The notes under the pieces are model-generated. The model ran no database searches, was not told the origin of the DNA, and worked only from the letters and a program-made list of their open reading frames with translations. 13,146 nt of DNA from Phycisphaeraceae bacterium. GTDB lineage: Bacteria; Planctomycetota; Phycisphaerae; Phycisphaerales; Phycisphaeraceae. The stretch is from positions 1 to 13,146 of the forward strand of contig JANQKH010000538.1 in assembly GCA_028281215.1 (NCBI GenBank), given 5' to 3'. The position numbers and the translations under genes were made by a program. Shown here piece after piece: positions 6,133-13,072 of the stretch. The first letter of the stretch is position 1. Each line of letters starts with the position of its first letter.

Positions 6133-8478
6133 TCACGCCTTCACCGGCTTGCTGCCTTCAAACGCCTCGGCGACGTTGACCGCGTGGTCGCGGATCTTCC
6201 GATAGGCGTTGATCATCGCGGTGTAGCTCATGCTTAGAACCGGGTCGATGCGTTCGCTGGTCAGCCGTTCGAGATGCGCTTCGCGCAGTTCCTTGGCACG
6301 ATGGGTGATCGCCTTGCCGGCGGTCTTGGCGCGGTCGAGGATGTCCTGCTTGGCGGCGAAACCCTCTGCGGCAAGGTGGACGAAGTCGGCGACCATGTCA
6401 TGCAGTTCGAGCACAGCTTTCTTCTCTTCGTCGGTGATCTTCAAATCGTGGTGGCACAAACGCAGGTGCGATTTGAGCACAGCGCTGATGTAATCGCTAA
6501 TCGATTCAAACTCATCCGCAGTGCGGAACTGCGCGCGGCCTTCTTCCGTGACGCTGTGCGGCACCTCGCCGGTCATCACGTGAGTGAGAAAATCAATCAC
6601 CTCACCTTGCACATTGTCCATGATCTTTTCGCGATGGAACACCTTCTGCACCAGTTCATCGTCAGGCTGATCCTGTTGAATCAAGTCCTTGGTCCAGCCG
6701 AGCATCTTCTCGACACCTTCGGTCATCTTGATGATTTCCTGCCGGCTGTTTTCCATCGCGATAATCGGCGACTCGATCATGCGCATGTCGAGCGACGTAA
6801 GGTGCGGCGTTTCCTTGACCGCTTTGTCGGGGATCAACCGTTGCAGCAGGCGCGCAAAGGGGCGCACGAACGGCAGGAAGAAAATCGTGTTCGCCACGTT
6901 GAAAATGGTGTGTGTCAACGCGATGGCGACGGTGATGATGACGGCGTATTGCCCCTTGTTATCGAACTCTTCGTAGTTGAATGCTTCCGACGCCGGGTTC
7001 ACGCCGTAACTGTGTTCGACAAGCCAACCGACCATGTCGACGTAAATCCAGTTGAAGATCAAGGTGATCCACAGTACACCGATCAGGTTAAACAGCACGT
7101 GGGCGTAGGCGGCGCGTTTGGCGTTGGTGGTGGTGCCGATCGACGCCAGCCAGGCGGTGATGGTGGTGCCGATGTTCTCACCGAGCACGAGCGCGCCGGC
7201 GGTTTCAAAGGGAATCGCGCCGACCGCGGCGAGGCCGATTGTGATACCGAGCGTGGCGGACGAACTTTGCACGATGAAGGTCAGCAGACAGCCGACCAGC
7301 GCGCACTTGAGCACACCGATGTACGAGTGGGCGTCGAAGTATAGGAAAGCTTCCTTGAACTGTTCGACCTCTTTCATCGGCTTGAAGCCGTTCTTCATCA
7401 TCTCCAGGCCGAAGAAGACTAGGCCGAGCCCGAACGTCGCCATGGCGAGGTACCGCCAGCGATCTTTCTTGGAAAAGAGAAAAACGAACACGCCGGCGCC
7501 GACGATTGGTAGACCGTACTTGCCGATCTTGAGCGCGAGAATCCAACCGGTGATGGTCGTGCCGATGTTGGCGCCCATGATCACGCCGATGGATTGGTGC
7601 AGCGCCATCAGGCCGGAGTTCACCAGGCCGACGACGATCACCGTGGTGATGGATGAGGATTGCACGAGGCAGGTGACGGTCGTGCCGACACCAACACCGA
7701 GGAAGCGGTTGTCGGTGACGGCGTTGATCATCTTGCGCAGGCGTGAGCCGGCGACAGCCTGAATACCTTCACTGAGGTTCTTCATACCCAGCAGGAACAG
7801 GCCGAGGCCGCCGATCACGGTGAACGCCATCGCCCAGAGATCGGGGTTCTGCTTGGCGACGATCGATCCATGCTCGGCTTTGAGGAGTTTGTAAAACTTG
7901 GAGGAAAGCGGATTCACCAGTTCGACGGGAATCGTCGCGGGCGGGTCGTCCTGGTCTTTGAATTTCGCGTGGATATCGGCCGCCTTATGCAACACCTCGC
8001 GCCGGTTCTTGGCGTCGAATTTTTCCACCGCGCGCGTGCGGTTGTCCGCGTTCTTGTCCCGGCTGTGGATCAGGCTGTACGTGTCTTCGAGCAGCGCCTT
8101 GTAATCGGTCGCGATGGCGGTCCAGGTGTCGTCCTCCTTATCGACGTGGTAAGTGGCCGTGTCGCCGTTCTTCAGTGTGATGCGGACGATGCCTTCGGCG
8201 TATTTGAGCGCTTCGATCGCCAACTCCAGCGGCTCAAGGCTGCTCGACTTGCCGTTCCACTGCTGGTACATGGAGGTACCGAGCTCATAGAACCCGTCGG
8301 CGTCATGTGGATCGAGGGCCGCGGCCCGGGCGTTGTACGCCTGCCGCAATTCCGAAATGGGCTGCGGCGCCGTGGCGCTGGCGAACGCGGCGGTGATGCA
8401 GAGCACAATCGCGAGCAACATGGCGATAGCTCTGACTTGAGTCGGCTTAGCAAACGTGAGGCGGGTCGGGCGAATCAC
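6133..8478 (-). CDS. Na/phosphate symporter with PhoU-like tail and extra N-terminal domain
   Basis: The protein has 781 residues. GTG 8478 is chosen because AGGAG sits six bases upstream and the result is a normal signal-peptide-like start (basic MIRPTRLTFAKPTQVR, then AMLLAIVLCITAAFASA). Residues about 38-212 form an extra hydrophilic domain that should face the periplasm. The transporter core spans about 215-545 and contains two inverted halves, each with a QSSS motif (273-276, 404-407) and a paired GANIGTT (302-308) or GENIGTT (433-439): the NptA/PNaS (SLC34-like) signature of sodium-coupled phosphate binding. Residues about 560-775 are a PhoU-like helical bundle (ESPIIAMENSRQEI, FHREKIMDNVQ, ADEFESISDYI), which in this family is usually thought to regulate transport. 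It probably imports phosphate across the inner membrane. No pst or phoBR genes are visible. It is the longest gene here and shows no sign of damage. Confidence 0.93.
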   Translation of the reverse strand: MIRPTRLTFAKPTQVRAIAMLLAIVLCITAAFASATAPQPISELRQAYNARAAALDPHDADGFYELGTSMYQQWNGKSSSLEPLELAIEALKYAEGIVRITLKNGDTATYHVDKEDDTWTAIATDYKALLEDTYSLIHSRDKNADNRTRAVEKFDAKNRREVLHKAADIHAKFKDQDDPPATIPVELVNPLSSKFYKLLKAEHGSIVAKQNPDLWAMAFTVIGGLGLFLLGMKNLSEGIQAVAGSRLRKMINAVTDNRFLGVGVGTTVTCLVQSSSITTVIVVGLVNSGLMALHQSIGVIMGANIGTTITGWILALKIGKYGLPIVGAGVFVFLFSKKDRWRYLAMATFGLGLVFFGLEMMKNGFKPMKEVEQFKEAFLYFDAHSYIGVLKCALVGCLLTFIVQSSSATLGITIGLAAVGAIPFETAGALVLGENIGTTITAWLASIGTTTNAKRAAYAHVLFNLIGVLWITLIFNWIYVDMVGWLVEHSYGVNPASEAFNYEEFDNKGQYAVIITVAIALTHTIFNVANTIFFLPFVRPFARLLQRLIPDKAVKETPHLTSLDMRMIESPIIAMENSRQEIIKMTEGVEKMLGWTKDLIQQDQPDDELVQKVFHREKIMDNVQGEVIDFLTHVMTGEVPHSVTEEGRAQFRTADEFESISDYISAVLKSHLRLCHHDLKITDEEKKAVLELHDMVADFVHLAAEGFAAKQDILDRAKTAGKAITHRAKELREAHLERLTSERIDPVLSMSYTAMINAYRKIRDHAVNVAEAFEGSKPVKA

Positions 8479-8484
8479 GCGCGG

Positions 8485-8489
8485 CTCCT
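8485..8489 (-). promoter_or_regulatory. Ribosome site supporting the GTG start of the phosphate symporter
   Basis: On the minus strand AGGAG ends six bases before GTG 8478. The next in-frame ATG (8421) would remove the basic part of the signal peptide. Confidence 0.65.
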
Positions 8490-8538
8490 GCTCTTTGAAT
8501 ACTCATCATTCAATCGCGCAAAACTAACAGACGTGGGC

Positions 8539-8566
8539 AGGATACAAGCCGTCCGGGTGTTCGCAA
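8539..8566 (-). promoter_or_regulatory. Weak candidate promoter for the phosphate symporter
   Basis: On the minus strand TTGCGA (8561-8566) and TATCCT (8539-8544) are 16 bases apart, about 55 bases before the GTG at 8478. Both boxes match the sigma-70 consensus at only four of six positions. I see no clear Pho-box-like direct repeat in the 184-base gap (8479-8662). Confidence 0.25.
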
Positions 8567-8662
8567 CCCGCCATTGTGTGATTTGTGTGAGCAAGCGGAG
8601 GCCACGGAGAGGATGTGTTCAAGGCCCTGTGGGTGCGGATGAGGCGGCCGGCCGGTCTGAGA

Positions 8663-8986
8663 TTATGGTCGTTCTTTCCGCTGGCGTTTTTGGAATCGCC
8701 CGTGCCGGTTACTGCCGCGTCGCATCGGTCGCGCCGGTTGCTGGCCTTTCTTGCGGGAAAGGGTGACCGTCAGCCTTTTGTCCTTGATTTTATACCCGTT
8801 CATGGCGCGGATGGCCACGCGGGTTTCATTGGCGTCCGACATGAAAACAAAGCCGAAGCCCCGCGGTTTTCCGCTGGCTTTGTCGAAGACCAGGTAAGCG
8901 TCGTCAACGACACCATGCTTGCCGAACAGTTCCTTCAACTGCTCCGCAGAAATATCTGGCGGCAAATTCCCAACGTAGATCTGCAT
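8663..8986 (-). CDS. Single-RRM RNA-binding protein
   Basis: The protein has 107 residues from ATG 8986, which has GGAGG eight bases upstream (8995-8999). An upstream in-frame start at 9055 would add residues that read through this ribosome site. The fold is one RNA recognition motif: RNP2 IYVGNL at 3-8 and RNP1 RGFGFVFM at 42-49, with the aromatic residues that stack on RNA (Tyr4, Phe44, Phe46). The RRM ends near residue 78 and is followed by a basic, disordered tail (RKKGQQPARPMRRGSNRHGR). Small bacterial RRM proteins of this kind are known in cyanobacteria, where some are cold-regulated, and are common in other phyla. It probably binds mRNA or single-stranded RNA in the cytoplasm; the targets are unknown. 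It lies between the ferredoxin gene (167 bases upstream) and the phosphate symporter gene, and those gaps suggest its own promoter. Confidence 0.93.
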   Translation of the reverse strand: MQIYVGNLPPDISAEQLKELFGKHGVVDDAYLVFDKASGKPRGFGFVFMSDANETRVAIRAMNGYKIKDKRLTVTLSRKKGQQPARPMRRGSNRHGRFQKRQRKERP

Positions 8987-9139
8987 GCACTCGTCCTCCC
9001 AGCCTGCTCCGAAGACCGACCCTGACCGACCCGGGAGGGGATAGGACTGCCCCAACGACTCTTCATCATTGTAATAACGTTGGCGCGATGCACCAGTCCA
9101 AAGTGGAGGGAATGTTGCAAATCGAAATCAACATGCAAT

Positions 9140-9157
9140 TTGACCACTCATGGTCAA
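9140..9157. terminator. Hairpin over the ferredoxin stop codon
   Basis: ttgacca (9140-9146) and tggtcaa (9151-9157) form a perfect seven-pair stem with a four-base loop. It overlaps the TGA of the ferredoxin gene (9154-9156). On the minus strand no T tract follows directly, so a terminator role is uncertain. It shares the core TGACCA with the CAATGACCAA repeats but not their arrangement. Confidence 0.3.
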
Positions 9158-9570
9158 CCCTGATGTTTCTCCAGGGGTTTCGAGTTTGAGTGGGAAGTGG
9201 ACGGCGCTGTTTGTGATCGCGCGATCATGAATTCTTCGACGATACGGCCTTCGATAAGGTGTTCGCTGACAATGCGTTCGAGCACATCGGGTGAGCATCG
9301 GCCGTACCAGACGCCGTCCGGGTAAACCACGGCGATGGGACCGGCTTTGCAGATGTCCACACACTGCATCGGCGTTCGGGCTATCCCGCCTTTGCCGGTC
9401 AGTTTCAGTTCTTTCAGTCGTTTCTTGAGGTATTTCCAACTCTCGTTCATCTGCTTTTTCGATGCGCAGCCACACTCACCAGTATCGCAACACAGAAAAA
9501 TGTGCCGGCGAATCACAGGAATCCCGAGTTTGGTGACCGTGCGGGCGAGTTTTTTGTCAGAGGTTGACAT
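9154..9570 (-). CDS. Thioredoxin-like [2Fe-2S] ferredoxin
   Basis: The protein has 138 residues from ATG 9570 (GAGAG a few bases upstream). An in-frame start further up at 9636 would make the protein begin inside the CAATGACCAA repeat, which I reject. Cysteines are C27, C28, C33, C35, C70, C74 and C92. RRHIFLCCDTGECGC, then QCVDICKAGPIAVVYPDGVWYG, then the EHLIEGRIVEEFMI end follow the thioredoxin-fold [2Fe-2S] ferredoxin pattern (as in the NuoE-like and Aquifex Fd families). The cluster ligands are probably one of C27/C28, C33 or C35, and the pair C70/C74. The Ser/Thr-rich tail after residue 118 looks disordered. It should carry electrons in the cytoplasm; the partner enzyme is not in this window. 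It follows the DUF971 gene by 55 bases on the same strand. Confidence 0.9.
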   Translation of the reverse strand: MSTSDKKLARTVTKLGIPVIRRHIFLCCDTGECGCASKKQMNESWKYLKKRLKELKLTGKGGIARTPMQCVDICKAGPIAVVYPDGVWYGRCSPDVLERIVSEHLIEGRIVEEFMIARSQTAPSTSHSNSKPLEKHQG

Positions 9571-9585
9571 GACGCTCTCAATCCC

Positions 9586-9638
9586 CAATGACCAATGATG
9601 ATGCCGTCGGGTCGCGCCTGTTTGGTCATTGGTCATTG
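9586..9638. repeat. CAATGACCAA-type inverted repeat, copy 2
   Basis: caatgaccaatga (9586-9598) and tcattggtcattg (9626-9638) form a perfect 13-base inverted repeat with a 27-base loop. The right arm contains the TGA stop of the DUF971 gene (9626-9628 on the minus strand). The left arm ends 15 bases upstream of the ferredoxin start. Confidence 0.8.
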
Positions 9639-10006
9639 CTGATTTCTATCTCCTTCAGATACTCCCAACTATAAATTCCCGTGTCATGACCATCGGAAAA
9701 GATGATACGGATGGCGTAGTTGCCGACCAGCGCGGCATCGACCGCGGTGATCGGTTCCTTGTTCGGCGCGCCCGGCAACACCGTTAGCGGATTCTTCGCC
9801 ATTTCTTCGCGCAACGCTTTGGTGTCGGCGGAGGGTGACATCTTGCGCAAGTAATCGATCGGATAAAACGCGGTGGTCCCGTCCGGCCATTCGATGGTCA
9901 GGCCCTCGTTTTTTCTCAGATCAAGGTGCTTCGGCGACGCGACAGGTGTGCGGCCGTAACTCGGCTCAGGGTTGGATGAGTGAAGTTGGATCGGTTCGTG
10001 TGACAT
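9626..10006 (-). CDS. DUF971 (GBBH-like N-terminal domain) protein
   Basis: The protein has 126 residues from ATG 10006. No ribosome site is visible before it or before the alternative TTG at 10027, so the start is uncertain by seven codons. The domain runs from about 28 to 120: LTIEWPDGTTAFYPIDYLRKMSP, then VGNYAIRIIFSDGHDTGIYSWEYLKEI, which is the DUF971 signature. This domain also occurs at the N-terminus of gamma-butyrobetaine hydroxylase and fused to Mrp/ApbC Fe-S carriers. The metal-binding cysteines of the hydroxylase version are absent here; His107 of SDGH remains. Function unknown, perhaps linked to Fe-S proteins; the ferredoxin gene directly downstream fits. The last codons and the stop (SNDQ-TGA) are supplied by the CAATGACCAA repeat, so the original C-terminus may have differed. 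Confidence 0.88.
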   Translation of the reverse strand: MSHEPIQLHSSNPEPSYGRTPVASPKHLDLRKNEGLTIEWPDGTTAFYPIDYLRKMSPSADTKALREEMAKNPLTVLPGAPNKEPITAVDAALVGNYAIRIIFSDGHDTGIYSWEYLKEIEISNDQ

Positions 10007-10034
10007 TGCGTATTTGTTATTGTTCAATAGGCGC

Positions 10035-10045
10035 TGGTCATTGGT
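10035..10045. repeat. CAATGACCAA-type repeat, copy 3 (half or degenerate)
   Basis: tggtcattggt (10035-10045) matches 11 bases of the arms at 6111-6122 and 9626-9638. No intact partner arm is present; gtcatagctcattc (10051-10064) looks like decayed units. It begins 13 bases after the stop of the FG-GAP gene. Confidence 0.6.
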
Positions 10046-10058
10046 ACTTCGTCATAGC

Positions 10059-11300
10059 TCATTCTTTTCCGCTCTTGTTCCAGTAAATCACCAAGTTCCG
10101 CGTCGCCCGTCCGGCGGCGACGAGGTCGGGTTTGCCGTCGCCGTTGAGGTCTGCAATGCGGATATCTTCGCAGGCCATCTTATTGTCATCAATGGTGTGC
10201 GTCTCGAATTCCGTACCGGCGTCGTTTTTCAAGACAAACATCTTGATGCCGACCTTGCGCGCCTTGTTCGGGTTGCGCCAACCGGCGATCACCTGTGGAC
10301 GACCGGCGCCGAGCACATCCGCGATCGCCAGCGCATGGCCCTGGTTGTAGTCGTTGATCAATACCGTACGGACGGGTTCGGGTACTTCGCTATTGCCGCT
10401 GTAAAGCACGACACTGTTGCCGTGCATCGGTTCGATGGTGGTGATGTAGTTCTGGCCATCGAATGTTTTGGCTGGCAGGGCGCGAATTTCGCCGGCGGCG
10501 TTCGGGAAGATTTTGTTCGCCTGTGCTTTTTGCCATTGGCCGTTGCGAAACATGATGCCGGTGAGTCCTTCCTTGCCCGCCACCAACACACCGCGAACGG
10601 ACCGCATGACGCCGGTGGGCGATGCCATTGAGAAGTTAATCACATCCATGTTGTGCGTCATGTGCATGCGGTCATCCAACACGGTGGTCGTCCACTTGCC
10701 CTTCGGTCCGTCGTCGGGCATTTTGTAGGCGATCACTTTCACGCCCGCGCCTTGTCCACCCTTGTTGCCGCGACCGTGCAACGGCAGCACGACGAGTTCA
10801 AACTTGCCGTCGTCGGTTTCCACCCATCGCATGCGATGCGTCGTCGGTTCGTGCGGCAGTTGGACCGGCGTCCACTTTTGTGTCGGATCCTTCGGGCGGA
10901 TCAGGTAATGCACACTGCCGCTGAGTTTTTCGTTGTTAGTTTCGCCCGGGTTCCACATCGCGCCGACAGCGACTTCCACTCGGCCGTCGCCGTTGATGTC
11001 CTTGGCGGCGATGGCGACGTTGTCCCGTGCGGTGAGGTTTTCGACCATCACGTGTTTCTTCCAATCCGCGCCGGCCTTGCCGGGATTCTTGTACCAGACA
11101 AACTGTTTTTTGTCGGCGAGGAGAATGTCCTCTTTCTTGTCACCGTCCACATCGCCGATTGCCACGCCGTAACCGATTGAGATTTTGTCGATGGTCTGAG
11201 GTTCAAACTTTGGCGTGACGGCTTGCGCTTCGCTCACGAAGGAGGTTGCGCCGATCGTCAGCGTGATGATTCCGATAAGAACGGCGTGGACGTGTCGCAT
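10059..11300 (-). CDS. Secreted FG-GAP/VCBS beta-propeller protein
   Basis: The protein has 413 residues from ATG 11300, with GGAGG six bases upstream (11307-11311). An in-frame start at 11339 would precede this site and lengthen the signal peptide unnaturally. The signal peptide is MRHVHAVLIGIITLTIGATSFVSEAQA, likely cut after residue 27. FG-GAP repeats with calcium-loop motifs are GDVDGDKKEDILL at 49-61, KDINGDGRVEVAVG at 100-113, ADVLGAGRPQVIAGW at 327-341 (loop without most Asp) and ADLNGDGKPDLVAAG at 383-397. The intervening blades are less regular. The expected fold is a seven-bladed calcium-binding propeller outside the cytoplasm, commonly a binding or adhesion module in planctomycetes. 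No catalytic domain, dockerin or sorting tail is visible. It leads the minus-strand run of FG-GAP, DUF971 and ferredoxin genes, although its function does not obviously match the others. Confidence 0.9.
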   Translation of the reverse strand: MRHVHAVLIGIITLTIGATSFVSEAQAVTPKFEPQTIDKISIGYGVAIGDVDGDKKEDILLADKKQFVWYKNPGKAGADWKKHVMVENLTARDNVAIAAKDINGDGRVEVAVGAMWNPGETNNEKLSGSVHYLIRPKDPTQKWTPVQLPHEPTTHRMRWVETDDGKFELVVLPLHGRGNKGGQGAGVKVIAYKMPDDGPKGKWTTTVLDDRMHMTHNMDVINFSMASPTGVMRSVRGVLVAGKEGLTGIMFRNGQWQKAQANKIFPNAAGEIRALPAKTFDGQNYITTIEPMHGNSVVLYSGNSEVPEPVRTVLINDYNQGHALAIADVLGAGRPQVIAGWRNPNKARKVGIKMFVLKNDAGTEFETHTIDDNKMACEDIRIADLNGDGKPDLVAAGRATRNLVIYWNKSGKE

Positions 11301-11437
11301 GGGAAGCCTCCGTGGAGTGTGTTGTGTCGGGCGGGCCATTGTCGCAGAAGTCGGCTTTTCCCGCCAGAAAATTTCAAGTCATGAATCGGACCTTTTTTTC
11401 TCGGACACCGACCGCCCGGCCGATGGTTTTTGCAGAT

Positions 11438-11479
11438 CGTTGCCGCCTATGTCTCGACGCGGTGGGCGTCCCGGCAACG
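11438..11479 (+). promoter_or_regulatory. Foldable leader upstream of the 11,513 coiled-coil gene
   Basis: cgttgccg (11438-11445) and cggcaacg (11472-11479) form a perfect eight-pair outer stem. Inside it gacgc (11456-11460) and gcgtc (11466-11470) form a five-pair hairpin, leaving a ten-base asymmetric bulge. The GGAGG ribosome site follows at 11500-11504. It does not match any riboswitch consensus I can recall. Confidence 0.35.
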
Positions 11480-11512
11480 TAAGCAGTAACCCGCGATACG
11501 GAGGTCGCACCA

Positions 11513-12199
11513 ATGTCCAAGCTTTCCACACGATTCGGCAACGTGATGCAATGGTTCAAACGCTCGAAGAAGGAAAACGTCATCGAAACCGAGCCCGCGC
11601 TCGACGGCGGTGTTGAGATTGACATCGAACCCGCTGACGCCGCCGACCTGCCCGTCAAGAAAGAAAAACTCACCCGCGAAACCGCGCTGGCCAAACTTCA
11701 GGAAGGCTACGACCAGGTCGTCGACCTGCTTGGCAATGTGCGCACCCACATGGAAGAACAATCACAGCGCAGCGAACGTCTGCTCACCATGCTTGAAGGC
11801 ATGCCGGAGGCGATCAAGACGCTGCCGGAAGTCACGCGCAACCAGACGCGCACACTTGAAGCGATTCAAGGCAACCTCGAATTGCAAACACAACACAACG
11901 CCCGCCTCGCCGACGCGTTGAATGGATTGTCACGGACGACCGAACAACACGAACAGGCCATGACCGCCATCGGCCAGCAACTCGACGCCGGTCAGCAAAC
12001 ATCCGAGCGCATGCTCGACAGTTTCAGCGCACTGGGCGGCACACTCAACCAGATGAGTCACAGCAACGAAGCGAGCGCCGATCTGTTACGCCAGATTGCC
12101 GACCAGGATTCCAAAGCTGCCGAGCAGGTGCGCGAGTTGTTTGTTCGCAATCAGAAACACATGACAACCATGTCGGTTGTGAGCTGGTCGCTGGCGATT
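11513..12199 (+). CDS. Coiled-coil membrane-tail protein, truncated at a sequence break
   Basis: GGAGG lies eight bases before ATG 11513. About 229 residues are credible: a basic start (LSTRFGNVMQWFKRSKK), an acidic stretch (residues 25-45), then helix-rich Gln/Glu/Leu sequence to about residue 215 (GYDQVVDLLGNVRTHMEEQ, RNQTRTLEAIQGNLELQTQ, QQLDAGQQTSERMLDSF). The segment starting TTMSVVSWSLAI looks like the beginning of a C-terminal membrane helix, then the sequence changes abruptly to Ser/Arg/Pro-rich residues with no helix character. The frame stays open to a stop at 12467-12469, but that part is antisense to the lipoprotein gene and is a shadow. I therefore end the credible product at the break. 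The full protein probably had a membrane helix and a short tail. Function unknown. Confidence 0.75.
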
Positions 12200-12205
12200 G
12201 GTTCC
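12196..12205. other. Probable chimeric junction
   Basis: To the left, the plus-strand frame of the coiled-coil protein makes sense up to SWSLAI (att at 12197-12199). To the right, only the minus-strand lipoprotein frame makes sense, up to about PPEVLEP (12199-12216), and its last residues before the chance stop at 12151 are not credible. Both genes break at the same few bases, and GC content rises visibly to the right. See findings. Confidence 0.7.
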
Positions 12206-13062
12206 AGGACCTCCGGCGGCACGTCGCCGCGATCTCCGTACCACTCGATACCCGCCGTTGCGTCGGCGGCGCTTCCGGCGGCAAAGGCGCGCCCCGCCGT
12301 ATCGAGAAACCCGGAGACGTCGCCGCCGGCGCTCACATCCTCGACCGTAGGTCGCGGGAGAGCGCGAAGGAGGCGACGCGCCTCGCCCGTTTCGCCGATC
12401 GCCGCCCGGTACGAAGCCGCGAGGAGCCGCTGTTCGACGCCCGGAAAGGCGGATAGATCACCGCGATAGAAGAGGTAGAGGTAGAGGCGCCGGTGAATAT
12501 CCGAGGCTGGATACGCGAGAAACACGTCGAGGAACGTCCGTTGCCACGTCTCACGGCCCAGTTCCCGTTCCGCCACCGCTCGCCACAGGGCGGATTCGTC
12601 GTCCTCGGTGATCGTCCCCGTTGCGTCGGGAACCTCGTCGTAGCGCTCCTGCCGATAGAGCGCTTCCGCCCGGGCGCGCCCCGCGACCTCCTCCATCCCG
12701 ACCAGGGTCCGCGCCAACAGGGCCGTCTCTTCCAGCAGGAGCCACTCGGAACGCTCCCGGGCCATGTCAAAGAGCAGCTCCGCCGAGAGTCTGCTCCAGG
12801 GCTCCTCTCCGCGGGCCACATCGTCTTTGAGGATCGCGATCGCGGTGGCGCGCATGTCCAGGCTGCGGACGGAGCGCGCCAACACGTAAGGCCAGGCGGG
12901 GTCGGACCCCCGGAGTTCCGCGATCGTCTCCGGAGTGGGGTCAAAGAGCTCCGGCCGCCCCGGAAACGCCGCCGTGGACACATCCGCAGATCGGACACAC
13001 CCGGAGAGTGCAACGACCAAAAAGAGTGGAACCAGGTGACGAACGGGCACGGTTCGCTTCAC
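12200..13062 (-). CDS. Helical-repeat lipoprotein, 3' end missing
   Basis: GTG 13062 has GGAGG five bases upstream (13068-13072) and opens a lipoprotein signal peptide: MKRTVPVRHL, hydrophobic PLFLVVA, lipobox LSGC with Cys22. A TTG at 13086 is possible but lies inside a hairpin and would bury the signal; the frame is in fact open to the right edge. After the lipidated Cys come about 260 residues of short amphipathic helices rich in Ala, Arg, Leu and Glu (AELLFDMARERSEWLLLEE, RARAEALYRQERYDEV), typical of a TPR-like or alpha-alpha superhelix. It reminds me of the N-terminal helical region of Slt-type lytic transglycosylases in spirochaetes, but the catalytic domain would lie beyond the break, so this is weak. 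The frame runs on to 12151 by chance. Codon use is more GC-rich than in the left part. Confidence 0.7.
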
Positions 13063-13067
13063 GGCTG

Positions 13068-13072
13068 CCTCC
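13068..13072 (-). promoter_or_regulatory. Ribosome site that sets the GTG start of the tail lipoprotein
   Basis: On the minus strand GGAGG ends five bases before GTG 13062. Its first two bases (13071-13072) are the last two of the hairpin at 13071-13136. Confidence 0.6.

Noticed and set aside
6274..7344. Plus-strand open frame of about 356 codons opposite the phosphate symporter
   Set aside because: It is antisense to the transporter with its two QSSS motifs. Its composition (VGG, DRR and HV runs) is what codon bias on the other strand produces, and it has no ribosome site or domain.
9016..9034. Direct repeat gaccgaccctgaccgaccc upstream of the RRM gene as an operator
   Set aside because: The two copies are short, adjacent and simple in sequence. 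Nothing ties them to a known regulator.
9571..9636. Longer start for the ferredoxin
   Set aside because: It would translate the CAATGACCAA repeat as the N-terminus, while ATG 9570 has its own upstream GAGAG and gives the usual family length.
11395..11512. Cyclic di-GMP (GEMM) or other known riboswitch in the leader
   Set aside because: The leader folds, but I cannot find the conserved GEMM core, the cobalamin box or other consensus elements.
12200..12469. Extension of the coiled-coil frame past 12,199
   Set aside because: The residues lose all helix character and lie antisense to the lipoprotein, so this is run-on across the junction rather than protein.
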